Below, piece after piece: positions 16,388-26,057 of a stretch of DNA of 57,857 bases. Position 1 is the first letter of the stretch, and every line of letters begins with the position of its first letter. Source of the stretch: DASUWK01 sp036378435 (GTDB lineage Bacteria > Chloroflexota > Dormibacteria > Dormibacterales > Dormibacteraceae); contig DASUWK010000061.1 of assembly GCA_036378435.1 (NCBI GenBank), positions 1-57,857 of the forward strand. The letters are read 5' to 3'. A model generated the notes under the pieces. It saw nothing but the letters and a program-made list of their open reading frames with translations. It ran no database searches and had not been told where the DNA came from. The position numbers were made by a program, and so were the translations under genes.

Positions 16388-18699
16388 GCAACCCTCCTGG
16401 GCTGGGCGCCAGCGGCCGGCGGGGCCGCGTCGCTGATGTGGAATGGATGTCGCATCGAAAGGCGTGACAGCAGGGCCACGCCGCGCACCGTGATGGGGTG
16501 AGCCTGGGCCAGGCGCTGACGCAGACGGCGGCTGAACTCGCGCGCCTGGGCGGCCAGCTCAGGCGTGATCTGCCCCTGGAGATCTCCCCAGAGCGCGCGG
16601 GTCACGAGCCAGGCGAACTGCGAGTGCTCCTCGTCAGGCACGAAGCGCGTGGTGAAGTGGAGCGGCGTGTCGGTCGGGTGCTGGTAGCCGTAGTCCATCG
16701 CGGCGTCGCGCCACTCGGCGTACGCCTGGACCAGCTCCGCACGTGGGCCGCTGCGGTGCGCCAGGTCACGCCGCCTGGCCCGCCTGGCCAGCTTCACGAC
16801 CGCTGGGAGGCTGAAGTACACGATCAACGCCGCGGCGATGAGGGCGAGCAGCAGGGCGCCGAGCGGGGCGAGCTGCTGGTATAGCAGGCTGGCGTTCGGG
16901 GTCAGGTACGGAACGTAGAGCGGTACCCCGATGTCCTGGCTCGGGAGGACGTTCGGGTTCTGCTGCTTCACGCCGCCGCTCTCGGTCGTTCGCGCCTTCG
17001 CCGGGGTGCCGATGACCGGGACCCACTTCACGCCCGGGAACCACACCTCGGGGAACGAGACGCCATTGCTCGGGTGGACCTCGACATGGGCGGATGTGCC
17101 CTGCCCAACAGCCTTCCCGCCGTCAAAGCCATAACCGATCCGGGAGGGAACCCCGATCCAGCGGGCGAGCAACGCCTGGAGGGCGACGATCTCGTAGGGC
17201 GAGCCGTCCTTCTTGCGGATGATCTGGTCGGCGCGTGCGGGCGGGATGTCGACCGGCGTGCCGGGCCCGTCCGCGACGACGTTCGCGAGCACCCAGCTGC
17301 GGAGCCAGTCGAACTCCTCCCACTTGGAGGTCTTCGGCGCCTGCGCGATCAGGCCCTTGACGGCGGCCGGCGGCGACGGCACCTGCTCGAACTGCTGGAT
17401 GTTGTCGGGGACTCGGTAGATGTTCCCGAGCGCCTTCAGGTGGTCAACCGAGGCGGGGCCGGCAGCGCCCACCGAGTACGAGAAGCCGGCCTGCGCCTGG
17501 CCCTCCACCAGCCGGATGTTGCCGTTGCGTCCGTCGTAGACGAGCCGCGGTCCCTTCGCGACGATGATCACGGTGTCCGGCAGGTCCGGCAGGACCGCGC
17601 CACTCAGACCGCGGATCGTGAAGGTCGCGCGCGCTCCCAGCGGCAGCGAACGGTCGACGTAGCCATTGGAAGGGATGTCCTGGAACGCCGACTGAGACGA
17701 CGCGTACGACGGCAGCAGCCAGGCGGTGCCGTCGTAGACGTCCAGGTGGCCGAGCACCCAGGGCCCGGAGACGGTCGTGTCCGATACGTCGAAGAGGTCC
17801 CGGTCGGCCGCTCCGTTCAGCGCGATCGGGTGCGGATGCTGCGGCTGTTGGGCGGGGTCGATCAGCTGGTGCGGGAACAGGAAGTTCGTCTGCGCGCCGA
17901 TGAACAACACGGCCAGGACCACCGCGAAGATCGGAGCCGTACGCAGGGCCCGCCTGACCTCGTAAGCGGCCGGGAGCGACTCGCCGTCGCCGACTGATTG
18001 CGCACCAGAGATCACCGCCAGCGAGGCGCCGAACAGCGCAACCAGCGCGATCCCGCTCGGCACCTGGGCTCCCTTCGGATCGCTGATGCCCGCAAAGACC
18101 CCGAGAGCGAGCGGCGCGACGACTCCCACCGAGGGCCAGCCCACGCTCAGGACGAGCCACCCCGCCCCGAACCCGAGCGTGCCCATGATCCACGCCTCGA
18201 TGGCGGCCCAGCCGGCGACGAAGTCGAGTGGCGGCCGCGAGATATGGGAGAGGTCGGCCGCGTTCTTGACGTCGGCGCCGATGTTGGTGACGTGCGCCGC
18301 GCCGTAGGGCACCGTCATCAGCACGCCGATGAAGAAGATGCCGATGATCGCGAGCACCCCGACCACCAGCGGACCGCGCAGCCGCGAGAGGGCGGCGGCC
18401 AGGGCAAGACCGAGCAGGCCCGCGACGATCGCGTACACACGCGGCGTGATCCCGGTCGTCGGGTCCTCGGGGATGCCGCCGGCGTGGAAGATGCCTCCGA
18501 CCATCAGCCCCGCGGCTGCGACCGTGAGTCCCGTGCCGAGCAGGTAGCGGATCGGCAGGCTGTCCTGCTGGATTGGCGCCGAGTCGGCGGCGGCCTGGGC
18601 TTCGATGTCGGCCTGCAGGTGGCCGTCGCCGGCCGAAAGCTGCTGCTCGGCCCTGCGCTCGACGTCTTTGAGCTCCGGCTCCTCGATCGTCGTGCTCAT
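16384..18699 (-). CDS. TgpA-like membrane transglutaminase homologue, catalytically dead
   Basis: A 771-residue protein with about seven transmembrane helices in the first third, an external domain, and a last helix (LLYQQLAPLGALLLALIAAALIV) before a cytoplasmic tail, as in TgpA/DUF3488 proteins. The transglutaminase segment (about residues 450-600) aligns well (ALQALLARWIGVPSRIGYGF and FPEVWFPGVKWVPV), but the Cys is Pro (SPYE for the usual FCEH), the His before the EVW strand is missing and the Asp after WVPV is Ile, so the triad is lost. I chose the ATG at 18699, which overlaps the DUF58 stop (ATGA). It is likely a binding or scaffold protein working with MoxR and DUF58. Confidence 0.85.
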   Translation of the reverse strand: MSTTIEEPELKDVERRAEQQLSAGDGHLQADIEAQAAADSAPIQQDSLPIRYLLGTGLTVAAAGLMVGGIFHAGGIPEDPTTGITPRVYAIVAGLLGLALAAALSRLRGPLVVGVLAIIGIFFIGVLMTVPYGAAHVTNIGADVKNAADLSHISRPPLDFVAGWAAIEAWIMGTLGFGAGWLVLSVGWPSVGVVAPLALGVFAGISDPKGAQVPSGIALVALFGASLAVISGAQSVGDGESLPAAYEVRRALRTAPIFAVVLAVLFIGAQTNFLFPHQLIDPAQQPQHPHPIALNGAADRDLFDVSDTTVSGPWVLGHLDVYDGTAWLLPSYASSQSAFQDIPSNGYVDRSLPLGARATFTIRGLSGAVLPDLPDTVIIVAKGPRLVYDGRNGNIRLVEGQAQAGFSYSVGAAGPASVDHLKALGNIYRVPDNIQQFEQVPSPPAAVKGLIAQAPKTSKWEEFDWLRSWVLANVVADGPGTPVDIPPARADQIIRKKDGSPYEIVALQALLARWIGVPSRIGYGFDGGKAVGQGTSAHVEVHPSNGVSFPEVWFPGVKWVPVIGTPAKARTTESGGVKQQNPNVLPSQDIGVPLYVPYLTPNASLLYQQLAPLGALLLALIAAALIVYFSLPAVVKLARRARRRDLAHRSGPRAELVQAYAEWRDAAMDYGYQHPTDTPLHFTTRFVPDEEHSQFAWLVTRALWGDLQGQITPELAAQAREFSRRLRQRLAQAHPITVRGVALLSRLSMRHPFHISDAAPPAAGAQPRRVA

Positions 18700-20033
18700 C
18701 GCGTCCCCGCCCCGATCTCGGCGGACAGCGCCGTGGACAGGTCCTGGCCGGGGTGGACCGCGGCGACCTGGCAGCCCAGCGCGGCGGCCGTCGTCAACGT
18801 GTCGGCGTGCTCGTCGGTCCACAGCAGCGCCACGACCATGACCGACACACCGGTGTTCAAGAGCAGGCGCAGCTGGGCGGCCTCGCGCTCGCCGAGCTTG
18901 GGCGTGATCAGGATGTTGTGCGCGTCACGCCGCGGGTTGGCGATCAGCCGCATGATCACCGCTGAGACCGGGTCGCGGCTGAGGCCGATCCGCGCCATCG
19001 CGTCAAGCAGCATCAGCTGGGTCGCTGCCCCGCGGAGCGGGCGCGTCAACGGCCCGCCGTTGGTCTCGACGCGGACCTCGTAGCCCTCGCGTAGATGCTT
19101 GACGCCGAGAGAGGCGGCCGCGCGAACGCCGGCTTCGAACGACTCGCTGAGGCCCTCCTCGTCGTGCGAGTGGGCGCCCCGGTCGGTGTCCAGGATGATC
19201 GTGATGTGGTCGGTGATGCCCTGCTCGGCCTCGCGGACCATCACCTTCCCGGTCCGGGCTGTCGCCCGCCACACGACACGCCGAAGGTCGTCGCCGGGGA
19301 CGTACTCGCGCATGCCGTAGAACTCGAGACCGGACGGCCAGGGCTTCGACACCGGCGGCCGGATCGGCGGGTCTTCGTATTGCCGCGTCAGGGGCCGGTC
19401 GGCGACCTGTTCTACGGACGGGTGAACCAGCAGCTCGAACGGCTCGGCGACCACCGTCTCGCGCCGCGACAGGCCCATCGGGTCACCCGCCACCGCCACC
19501 AGCGGCCCGACCTGGTACACCCCACGCCGCGCCGCACGAACGCTGTAGTGGTGGCTCACCTCCGACTTGGCCGGCAGCTTGACGATGGGCAGTCGCACGG
19601 GCTGGCCGAGCTGCGCCGGCAGCCGCTCTTCGAGCACGAACGTCGACACCGAGCGTCGCGCCGTCAGCTTCACCTCGACCTCGAGGCGGTCGCCCTCCTG
19701 CGCCCGTGGGTAGAGACCCTCCCGCTCGCCGGTGAGCCCTAGACGTCGGGGCGCCAGCAGCAGGGCGATGACCACGAAGGCGAGCGCACCGTAAGCGGCG
19801 AGGTAGGTCGCGGTCCCGGCGATGGCGTAGCCGAAGAGCCAAAGGACCACGGCGCCGCCGATGGCGATGTAACCGACCTTGGTGAAGCCAAGCAGCCGAT
19901 GCACGCGCAGCAGGCGCGTACGGAGCGCGCCGATCGCCAAGGAGTCGGAGACCTGGTCGAGCCGCGTGCGCAGCTTGACCTGGATGCTGCCGCTCCGGCC
20001 GCTCGTCCCGCGTCGAGAGCCGAACTTGATCAC
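18696..20033 (-). CDS. DUF58 domain protein
   Basis: A 445-residue protein with two N-terminal membrane helices (about residues 52-95) and then a cytoplasmic or surface region containing the DUF58 signature: GLEFYGMREYVPGDDLRR, VVWRATARTGKVMVREAEQ. The following von Willebrand A-like segment begins IILDTDRG, so the usual metal-binding DxSxS is degenerate. DUF58 proteins are constant partners of MoxR ATPases and are thought to be acted on by them. The gene stands 22 bp after moxR and overlaps the transglutaminase-like gene, giving the familiar moxR-DUF58-tgpA trio. Confidence 0.88.
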   Translation of the reverse strand: MIKFGSRRGTSGRSGSIQVKLRTRLDQVSDSLAIGALRTRLLRVHRLLGFTKVGYIAIGGAVVLWLFGYAIAGTATYLAAYGALAFVVIALLLAPRRLGLTGEREGLYPRAQEGDRLEVEVKLTARRSVSTFVLEERLPAQLGQPVRLPIVKLPAKSEVSHHYSVRAARRGVYQVGPLVAVAGDPMGLSRRETVVAEPFELLVHPSVEQVADRPLTRQYEDPPIRPPVSKPWPSGLEFYGMREYVPGDDLRRVVWRATARTGKVMVREAEQGITDHITIILDTDRGAHSHDEEGLSESFEAGVRAAASLGVKHLREGYEVRVETNGGPLTRPLRGAATQLMLLDAMARIGLSRDPVSAVIMRLIANPRRDAHNILITPKLGEREAAQLRLLLNTGVSVMVVALLWTDEHADTLTTAAALGCQVAAVHPGQDLSTALSAEIGAGTR

Positions 20034-20055
20034 TGGGTTCCTCTATCCCCCGCGC

Positions 20056-21045
<990 letters not shown>

Positions 21046-21190
21046 GCCTGGCCCCCTTCGCTGTTTTCTGAGTCTCGCGACGATCTGTGAGGGCGCCGGC
21101 GGACGCGTCGAAAGGCACCGGGCGACGATGTGTCGGTGGCCGTTTCGCGCGCCGCCCCTACACCGGGGCTACGCCTCCCACGTGACAGCG

Positions 21191-21220
21191 GTTATAGAAA
21201 GAAGTCGCCCGTTGTGTCAA
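21191..21220 (-). promoter_or_regulatory. sigma-70-type promoter of the moxR operon
   Basis: On the minus strand TTGACA (21215-21220) and TATAAC (21191-21196) are separated by 18 nt, a near-consensus pair in an otherwise G+C-rich region. It points to moxR, leaving a 5' leader of about 140 nt. This 266-base gap (21046-21311) is the longest in the window without a gene; apart from the promoter and a CACGTG at 21179-21184 I see nothing in it, and no convincing terminator after the tricorn gene. Confidence 0.75.
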
Positions 21221-21311
21221 TGGTTAAACTCACTGATCCCAGATTGGACAACAGGTCAGCGCCACTGGTCCTCGGCGAGATTTAAGAGCGTCAGGCTTCG
21301 GGGTCTGTTTG

Positions 21312-24300
21312 TCAGCGCTCCAATTCGGCGGCCGCCGATTGGCGTCTCGACAAATCGGGCCGCTCAGTGGGACGCGGCCGGTGCGGCGGATGCTCGCTCA
21401 GCGCCGCCAGCGCCAGCTCGATCGCCTTCTCCAGCTGGGGATCGACGCCGCGCGCGTAGTCCTGCGGCCGGTAGTCGACCTCGACGTCTGGGTCGGTGCC
21501 GTGGTTCTCGACTCCCCAGCCGACGTCGTCGAAGTAGAAGGAGTGCTCTGGCTGCGTCGTGATCGAGCCGTCCGCGAGCCGCTGGCGCGGCGAGATGCCG
21601 ACGACGCCGCCCCAGGTGCGCTTGCCGACCAGCGTCCCGAGCCGCATCTGCTTGAAGGCATGGCTGAAGATGTCGCCGTCCGAGCCGGCGTTCTCGTTGG
21701 TGATCGCGACGAGCGGCCCCGCCACCGACTGCTGCGGATAGGGGCTCGGATCGAAGCGGCGGGGGAAGCTGTAGCCGATCCGCCGCCGCGCCAGCTTCTC
21801 CAGCAGCAGGGAGCTCACGTGGCCGCCGCTGTTGTAGCGAACGTCGACGATCAGCGCGTCGCGGTCGTACTCGTTGAGGTAGCCGCGGTGGAACTCGCCG
21901 AAGCCGGCCGCCATCATCCCCGGGATGTGGAGGTAGCCGACCCGTCCGTCGGTCGCGGCGTGCACCGCCGCCCGCTTCGCGTCGACCCAATCGCGGTAGC
22001 GGGCCGGGCGCTCGTCGGCGAGCGCCTTCACGGTCACCGTCGTCGGGGCCGCCGAGCCGCGGCGCACGGTGAGCACCACGTCGCTGCCGGCGAGGTTCGT
22101 CAGCCGCTCGCCGGGCGTCGTCTCCGCATCGAGCGGCTGGCCGTTGATCGCCAGAACGGCGTCGCCGGGGCGCACGTCGATGCCCGGCGCCAACAGCGGA
22201 GACGTGGCCGACTCGTCCCACGGGTCGCCGTGGGCGATCTCCACGATTCGGTAGACGCCGGCGCCGGCGTCGAACTCCAGCTGCGCGCCGAGGCTGCCCT
22301 GCTTGTAGTCGGGCCCCCGGCGGTGGTCGCCGCCGATCTCGTAGGCGTGCGACGTGCCGAGCTCGCCCTGCAGCTCCCAGACCAGGTCTGAGAACTCCGA
22401 GCGGGTCGTGACGCGGTCGACCAGCGGGGCGTAGAGCGCGTAGGCCGCGTCCCAATCGATGCCGGAGAGGTCTTCGGTCCAGAAGTTCTCGCGCTGCAGG
22501 CGCCAGGCCTCACGCAGCATCTGTCGCCATTCGGCGGCCGGGCGGACTGAGACCTTGACGCGGTCGAGGTCGATCCAGCCGCTCTGCCGGCCGGGCTTGT
22601 CACCGGCGCCCGGTGGCAGCTCCGGCCCTTTCTCGGCGGCCTTGAGGACCCGCAGGCGGTCGCCGGCCTGGACGAGCAGGGTGCGTCCGTCGGGAGCGGG
22701 CTTGAAGTCCGAGATGCCGTCCAGGAACGTCTCCACCTTCTGGGTCGCGAAGCTGTAGGCCTGGAGCTTGGCCTTGCCCTCGGGGACGTCGTCCATGATC
22801 GGCCGGCGCGCGGCGCCCTCGACAGGCAGCGACGTGAACAGAGCGAGGTCGGCGGTACCGGCGACCCGCGCATAGCGGCCCTCGGGCACCGGGAACGGGC
22901 GGACGCGGTCGGCGATGCCCTCGAAGTCGATCTCCAGCCGCTCGGGAGCGCGCGCCGGCTCGGCCGGCTTCTCGGGCGCCACCGCTCGCGGCTGCGCGAT
23001 GAAAGGCGAAGGCAGGTCGCGGCGCAGCGTGATCGCGTAGGGCCTGGCCCCGAACGTGAAGCTCAGGTCGAAGTGGAGGCCGTCGTAGACCGGGTCGAAG
23101 TCGCGGTAGCCGATGAAGTACAGGTAGCGGCCGGCGGGGTCGAACGCGGGCGCGCGGTCGACCAGGGCCGGGCGGGTGACGTAGTTGGTCTCCCCCGTCT
23201 CCAGCTCGCAGACCTTGATGGCGCAGACCTCGCTGGACGTCCAGAACTCGTAGGCGACCCAGCGCCGGTCGGGCGCGATCGCCAGGCCGCGGATGAGGCC
23301 GTGCTCGCACCGGTCGAGAACTCGCGCCTCGGCCTGGTCCCGGCCCAGGTCGACGGTGACGAGCTCGCCGCGATGGTTCGTCAGGACGACCCGCTTGGTC
23401 CCCGGCACGGCGAGCAGCTCGACCACGCGTCCGACGTCGAGCCCGGCGAGCCGGCGCGGCGCCTCGGCGCCGTCGGCGCGCAGGACCGTGAGCTCCTCGA
23501 CCGGTCCGTCGTCGCTGGTGACGGCGACCAGCTCGGTCTCGTCGCCCAGCCAGGCGACGTCCCGATGACGCACGCCGTCCGGCGTGCCGAGCTGGCTGAC
23601 CGCCCCTTCCCAGTTGGCGAACGCGAACGCCTTGCCGCGCGTCGTGATGGCGAGGCGGCTCGAGTCCTGGTTCAGCACCGCCGAGTCGAGCGTCCGGCCC
23701 GCCGGGGCGTACTTGCGGTTGCGCTGGGTGCGAGAGCTGCCGAGCTGGAATTCGAGACGGCGGTTCTCGCCGCTGCGCGGGTCCAGCAGGTACAGGACCG
23801 CGCCGGCGTGGTAGACGAGGCGGGTGCCGTCGCCGGAAAGGTTGCGGGCGTAGTAGTCCTCGTGCTCGGTGTGGCGGCGCAGATCGGAGCCGTCCGCCAG
23901 GCACGAGTACACGTTGCCGACCCCATCGTGGTCGGAGAGGAAGAAGACCCGATCGCCGACCCAGTTGGCGCTGCTCAGGTTGCCCTGCAGCTGCACCAGG
24001 TGGATGAACTCGCCGTCGCCCTTGGCGTCAACCCAGAGCTGGCCGGCTGTGCCGCCGCGGTAGCGCTTCCAATAGGCGGGCTCGTTGCCGTGACGCCCGA
24101 GCACCACGCCGCCATGCGGTGCGAAAGCGGCGCGCGCTCCGGCGCCCCACGGCAGCCGCTGCGGCAGCCCACCCTCCGGTTTGATCTCGTGCAGCCAGAG
24201 CAGGGCGAGAAAGGGCTGGCCCGCGTTGGTCGCGTAGACGATGGCGGAGCCGTCGGGCTTCCAGGACGGATACACGGTGCGCGCGCCGTGCCAGGTCAAC

Positions 24301-24548
24301 CGGCGTGATGCGCCACCGTCGACCGGCAGCACGAAGACCTCGGTCGGGCCCTCATCCTTGCCGACCAGCGCGACCTGGGAGCCGTCCGGGGAGAACGCCG
24401 GGTGGGACGCCTCAGCCAGGCCGGCGGTCAGCCGGTGGGCGCGATCCTCGTTCAGCTCGAGCAGCCAGAGGTCGTCCTCGCAGACGAAGACGACCCTGTC
24501 GCCGTTGATGGTGGGAAACCTGTAGTAGCCCCGTTCAGCCTCTTTCAC
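21312..24548 (-). CDS. tricorn protease homologue (S41)
   Basis: A 1078-residue protein of the length of archaeal tricorn (about 1070). The first 680 residues are WD/beta-propeller-like repeats (many [HY]PAFSPDGS-type blades, for example SHPAFSPDGSQVALVG and YPSWKPDGSAIVY). A C1 helical part, a PDZ domain (GIDVRPGDAVLAINGQPLDA) and the S41 catalytic core follow. Catalytic residues are visible: His734 in GTSHAYEIGG, Ser956 in NAGSDGDIFS and a Glu in the PEHSFYFDDVGWGVENHG segment; the VDVRYNSGG loop is also typical. Tricorn cuts small peptides in the cytosol and passes them to aminopeptidases. Start is GTG at 24548, 15 nt after the S10 gene, so the two peptidases are co-expressed. Confidence 0.92.
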   Translation of the reverse strand: MKEAERGYYRFPTINGDRVVFVCEDDLWLLELNEDRAHRLTAGLAEASHPAFSPDGSQVALVGKDEGPTEVFVLPVDGGASRRLTWHGARTVYPSWKPDGSAIVYATNAGQPFLALLWLHEIKPEGGLPQRLPWGAGARAAFAPHGGVVLGRHGNEPAYWKRYRGGTAGQLWVDAKGDGEFIHLVQLQGNLSSANWVGDRVFFLSDHDGVGNVYSCLADGSDLRRHTEHEDYYARNLSGDGTRLVYHAGAVLYLLDPRSGENRRLEFQLGSSRTQRNRKYAPAGRTLDSAVLNQDSSRLAITTRGKAFAFANWEGAVSQLGTPDGVRHRDVAWLGDETELVAVTSDDGPVEELTVLRADGAEAPRRLAGLDVGRVVELLAVPGTKRVVLTNHRGELVTVDLGRDQAEARVLDRCEHGLIRGLAIAPDRRWVAYEFWTSSEVCAIKVCELETGETNYVTRPALVDRAPAFDPAGRYLYFIGYRDFDPVYDGLHFDLSFTFGARPYAITLRRDLPSPFIAQPRAVAPEKPAEPARAPERLEIDFEGIADRVRPFPVPEGRYARVAGTADLALFTSLPVEGAARRPIMDDVPEGKAKLQAYSFATQKVETFLDGISDFKPAPDGRTLLVQAGDRLRVLKAAEKGPELPPGAGDKPGRQSGWIDLDRVKVSVRPAAEWRQMLREAWRLQRENFWTEDLSGIDWDAAYALYAPLVDRVTTRSEFSDLVWELQGELGTSHAYEIGGDHRRGPDYKQGSLGAQLEFDAGAGVYRIVEIAHGDPWDESATSPLLAPGIDVRPGDAVLAINGQPLDAETTPGERLTNLAGSDVVLTVRRGSAAPTTVTVKALADERPARYRDWVDAKRAAVHAATDGRVGYLHIPGMMAAGFGEFHRGYLNEYDRDALIVDVRYNSGGHVSSLLLEKLARRRIGYSFPRRFDPSPYPQQSVAGPLVAITNENAGSDGDIFSHAFKQMRLGTLVGKRTWGGVVGISPRQRLADGSITTQPEHSFYFDDVGWGVENHGTDPDVEVDYRPQDYARGVDPQLEKAIELALAALSEHPPHRPRPTERPDLSRRQSAAAELER

Positions 24549-24563
24549 GCCAGCAATCTTGCG

Positions 24564-26021
24564 CTAGGGCTGCTCCGTGACAAAGGCCTCCAGATCGGCG
24601 CGCATCGCCTCGAGCGAGGGGTCGTGGACGTACATCATGTGCCCGGCCGGGTACCGGCGCTTCACGATGTTGGCGCGGAGCCTGGGCTCCACGCGGATGT
24701 GGTCGAGCGTCCACTCGGCGCCCAGGAACGGAGTCGCCAGGTCGTAGTAGCCGCTCATCAGGAGCACGCGCAGCCCAGGGTTCCGCGACATCGCCGCGCG
24801 CAGCTTGGAGCCGACCTCCAGATAGCCGCCCTCCTGCGGATCGACCATCTTCCAGGGACTGACGTCGGCGATCACGCGGTAGGGCAGGTCCTCCGCGAAC
24901 TCCAGCTCGGCGCGCAGGTAGTGGTTCACCGCGGCGGTGAAAGGTCCCTGGACGAAGTTGAAGGACGGGTCGTATTCGGGCCGCTCGCCGGCGGCGTCGG
25001 AGTCATGGCCGGTGACGCGCGAATCGAAGCGCCCCAGCGTCCGCCGGTCGCTGCGGAGCAGCTCCTTCTGAAAGCGGAGCGGGTCGATGCGAAGATCGCA
25101 GCGGTCGACGAAGTCGCGCGAGAGGCCGGAGTAGGCCGCGACGCGCCGCAGCGCGCGCGTCCGCTCAGCCTCCGTCACGCGTCCCACGCGCATCAGGAGC
25201 GACGAGTACTCCCTGAGCGCGAAGTCCTCGACCTCTTCGACGACCGACTCCAGCTCGCCGCTGAGGCGCTCGTGGTAGAGCGCGGTCACGGCGTAGCTGG
25301 GCAGGTAGAGCGGATAGGGCAGGTCGTTCTCGGGGCCCAGCTGGATCGTCTGCAGATAGAGCACGCAGGACACCAGCACGATGCCGTTGAGGTAGATCCC
25401 GTGGCGCTCCTGCAGCACGGCTGACAGGGCCGCCGACCGCGTGGTGCCGTAGCTCTCGCCGATCAGGTACTTGGGCGACGGCCAACGCCGCTCGCGCGTC
25501 AGCCAGAGACGGATGAAATCGGAGACGGACTCGGCGTCCTCTTTGACGCCGTGGAAGTCCTTCGGATCCTGGCCGGGCGCCGGGCGGCTGAAGCCCGTGG
25601 AGACGGGGTCGATGAACACGAGGTCCGTGAAGTCGAGCGGCGAGAACTCGTTGTCCACGAGCTGATAGGGCGGCGGCACGGTCTCCAGCGCGCCGCCGAC
25701 GTCGATGCGGCGCGGCCCGAGCACGCCCAGGTGCAGCCAGACCGCGGCTGACCCTGGTCCGCCGTTGAACGCGAAGGTGATCGGCCGCGTGCCGAGGTCC
25801 CGCACGCCCTCGCGCGTGTAGGCGACGTAGAACAGGCTCGCCTTGACCTTGCCGTCGTCGTCCTTCAGGTGATAGGTGCCGGCGACGGCCTTGTAGGCCA
25901 CCTCGGCGCCCCTGATCGTGACCTTGCCGCGCGTGGTCGACTCACGTTCCGGCGGCGGCTCCGGCGGCTTGGCGTCCTCGCCTTTCTTCTCGTCCTTCTT
26001 TTCTGTGGCCTCGTCTGCCAT
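24564..26021 (-). CDS. serine carboxypeptidase-like protein (S10)
   Basis: A 485-residue peptidase of family S10. It has the nucleophile motif LIGESYG (Ser190), FAFNGGPGSAAVWLH (the oxyanion-hole NGGPG), the Asp in LMSGYYDLATPF and the His in RRYPAGHMMYVHD. No signal peptide is seen; the start is hydrophilic and Lys/Glu/Pro-rich, so it appears cytosolic, unlike eukaryotic vacuolar homologues. Family members remove C-terminal residues from peptides. It has its own promoter overlapping the end of the lanthipeptide exporter gene and precedes the tricorn gene, so a peptide-degrading pair is likely; a part in trimming lanthipeptides is possible but unproven. Confidence 0.9.
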   Translation of the reverse strand: MADEATEKKDEKKGEDAKPPEPPPERESTTRGKVTIRGAEVAYKAVAGTYHLKDDDGKVKASLFYVAYTREGVRDLGTRPITFAFNGGPGSAAVWLHLGVLGPRRIDVGGALETVPPPYQLVDNEFSPLDFTDLVFIDPVSTGFSRPAPGQDPKDFHGVKEDAESVSDFIRLWLTRERRWPSPKYLIGESYGTTRSAALSAVLQERHGIYLNGIVLVSCVLYLQTIQLGPENDLPYPLYLPSYAVTALYHERLSGELESVVEEVEDFALREYSSLLMRVGRVTEAERTRALRRVAAYSGLSRDFVDRCDLRIDPLRFQKELLRSDRRTLGRFDSRVTGHDSDAAGERPEYDPSFNFVQGPFTAAVNHYLRAELEFAEDLPYRVIADVSPWKMVDPQEGGYLEVGSKLRAAMSRNPGLRVLLMSGYYDLATPFLGAEWTLDHIRVEPRLRANIVKRRYPAGHMMYVHDPSLEAMRADLEAFVTEQP

Positions 26022-26028
26022 CAGCGGG

Positions 26029-26056
26029 ACGCTAACACGCGCGGGATTCCGCGCAA
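26029..26056 (-). promoter_or_regulatory. promoter of the S10-tricorn genes, leaderless type
   Basis: On the minus strand TTGCGC (26051-26056) and TAGCGT (26029-26034) are 16 nt apart, and TAGCGT lies 7 nt before the ATG at 26021, which has no Shine-Dalgarno. This allows the two peptidases to be transcribed apart from the lanthipeptide genes. Confidence 0.5.
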
Positions 26057-26057
26057 C

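Noticed and set aside
21221..21311. Terminator between the tricorn gene and the moxR promoter
   Set aside because: Only a 5-bp interrupted stem (GAGCG with CGCTC) could be drawn and no T tract follows, so I do not call it.
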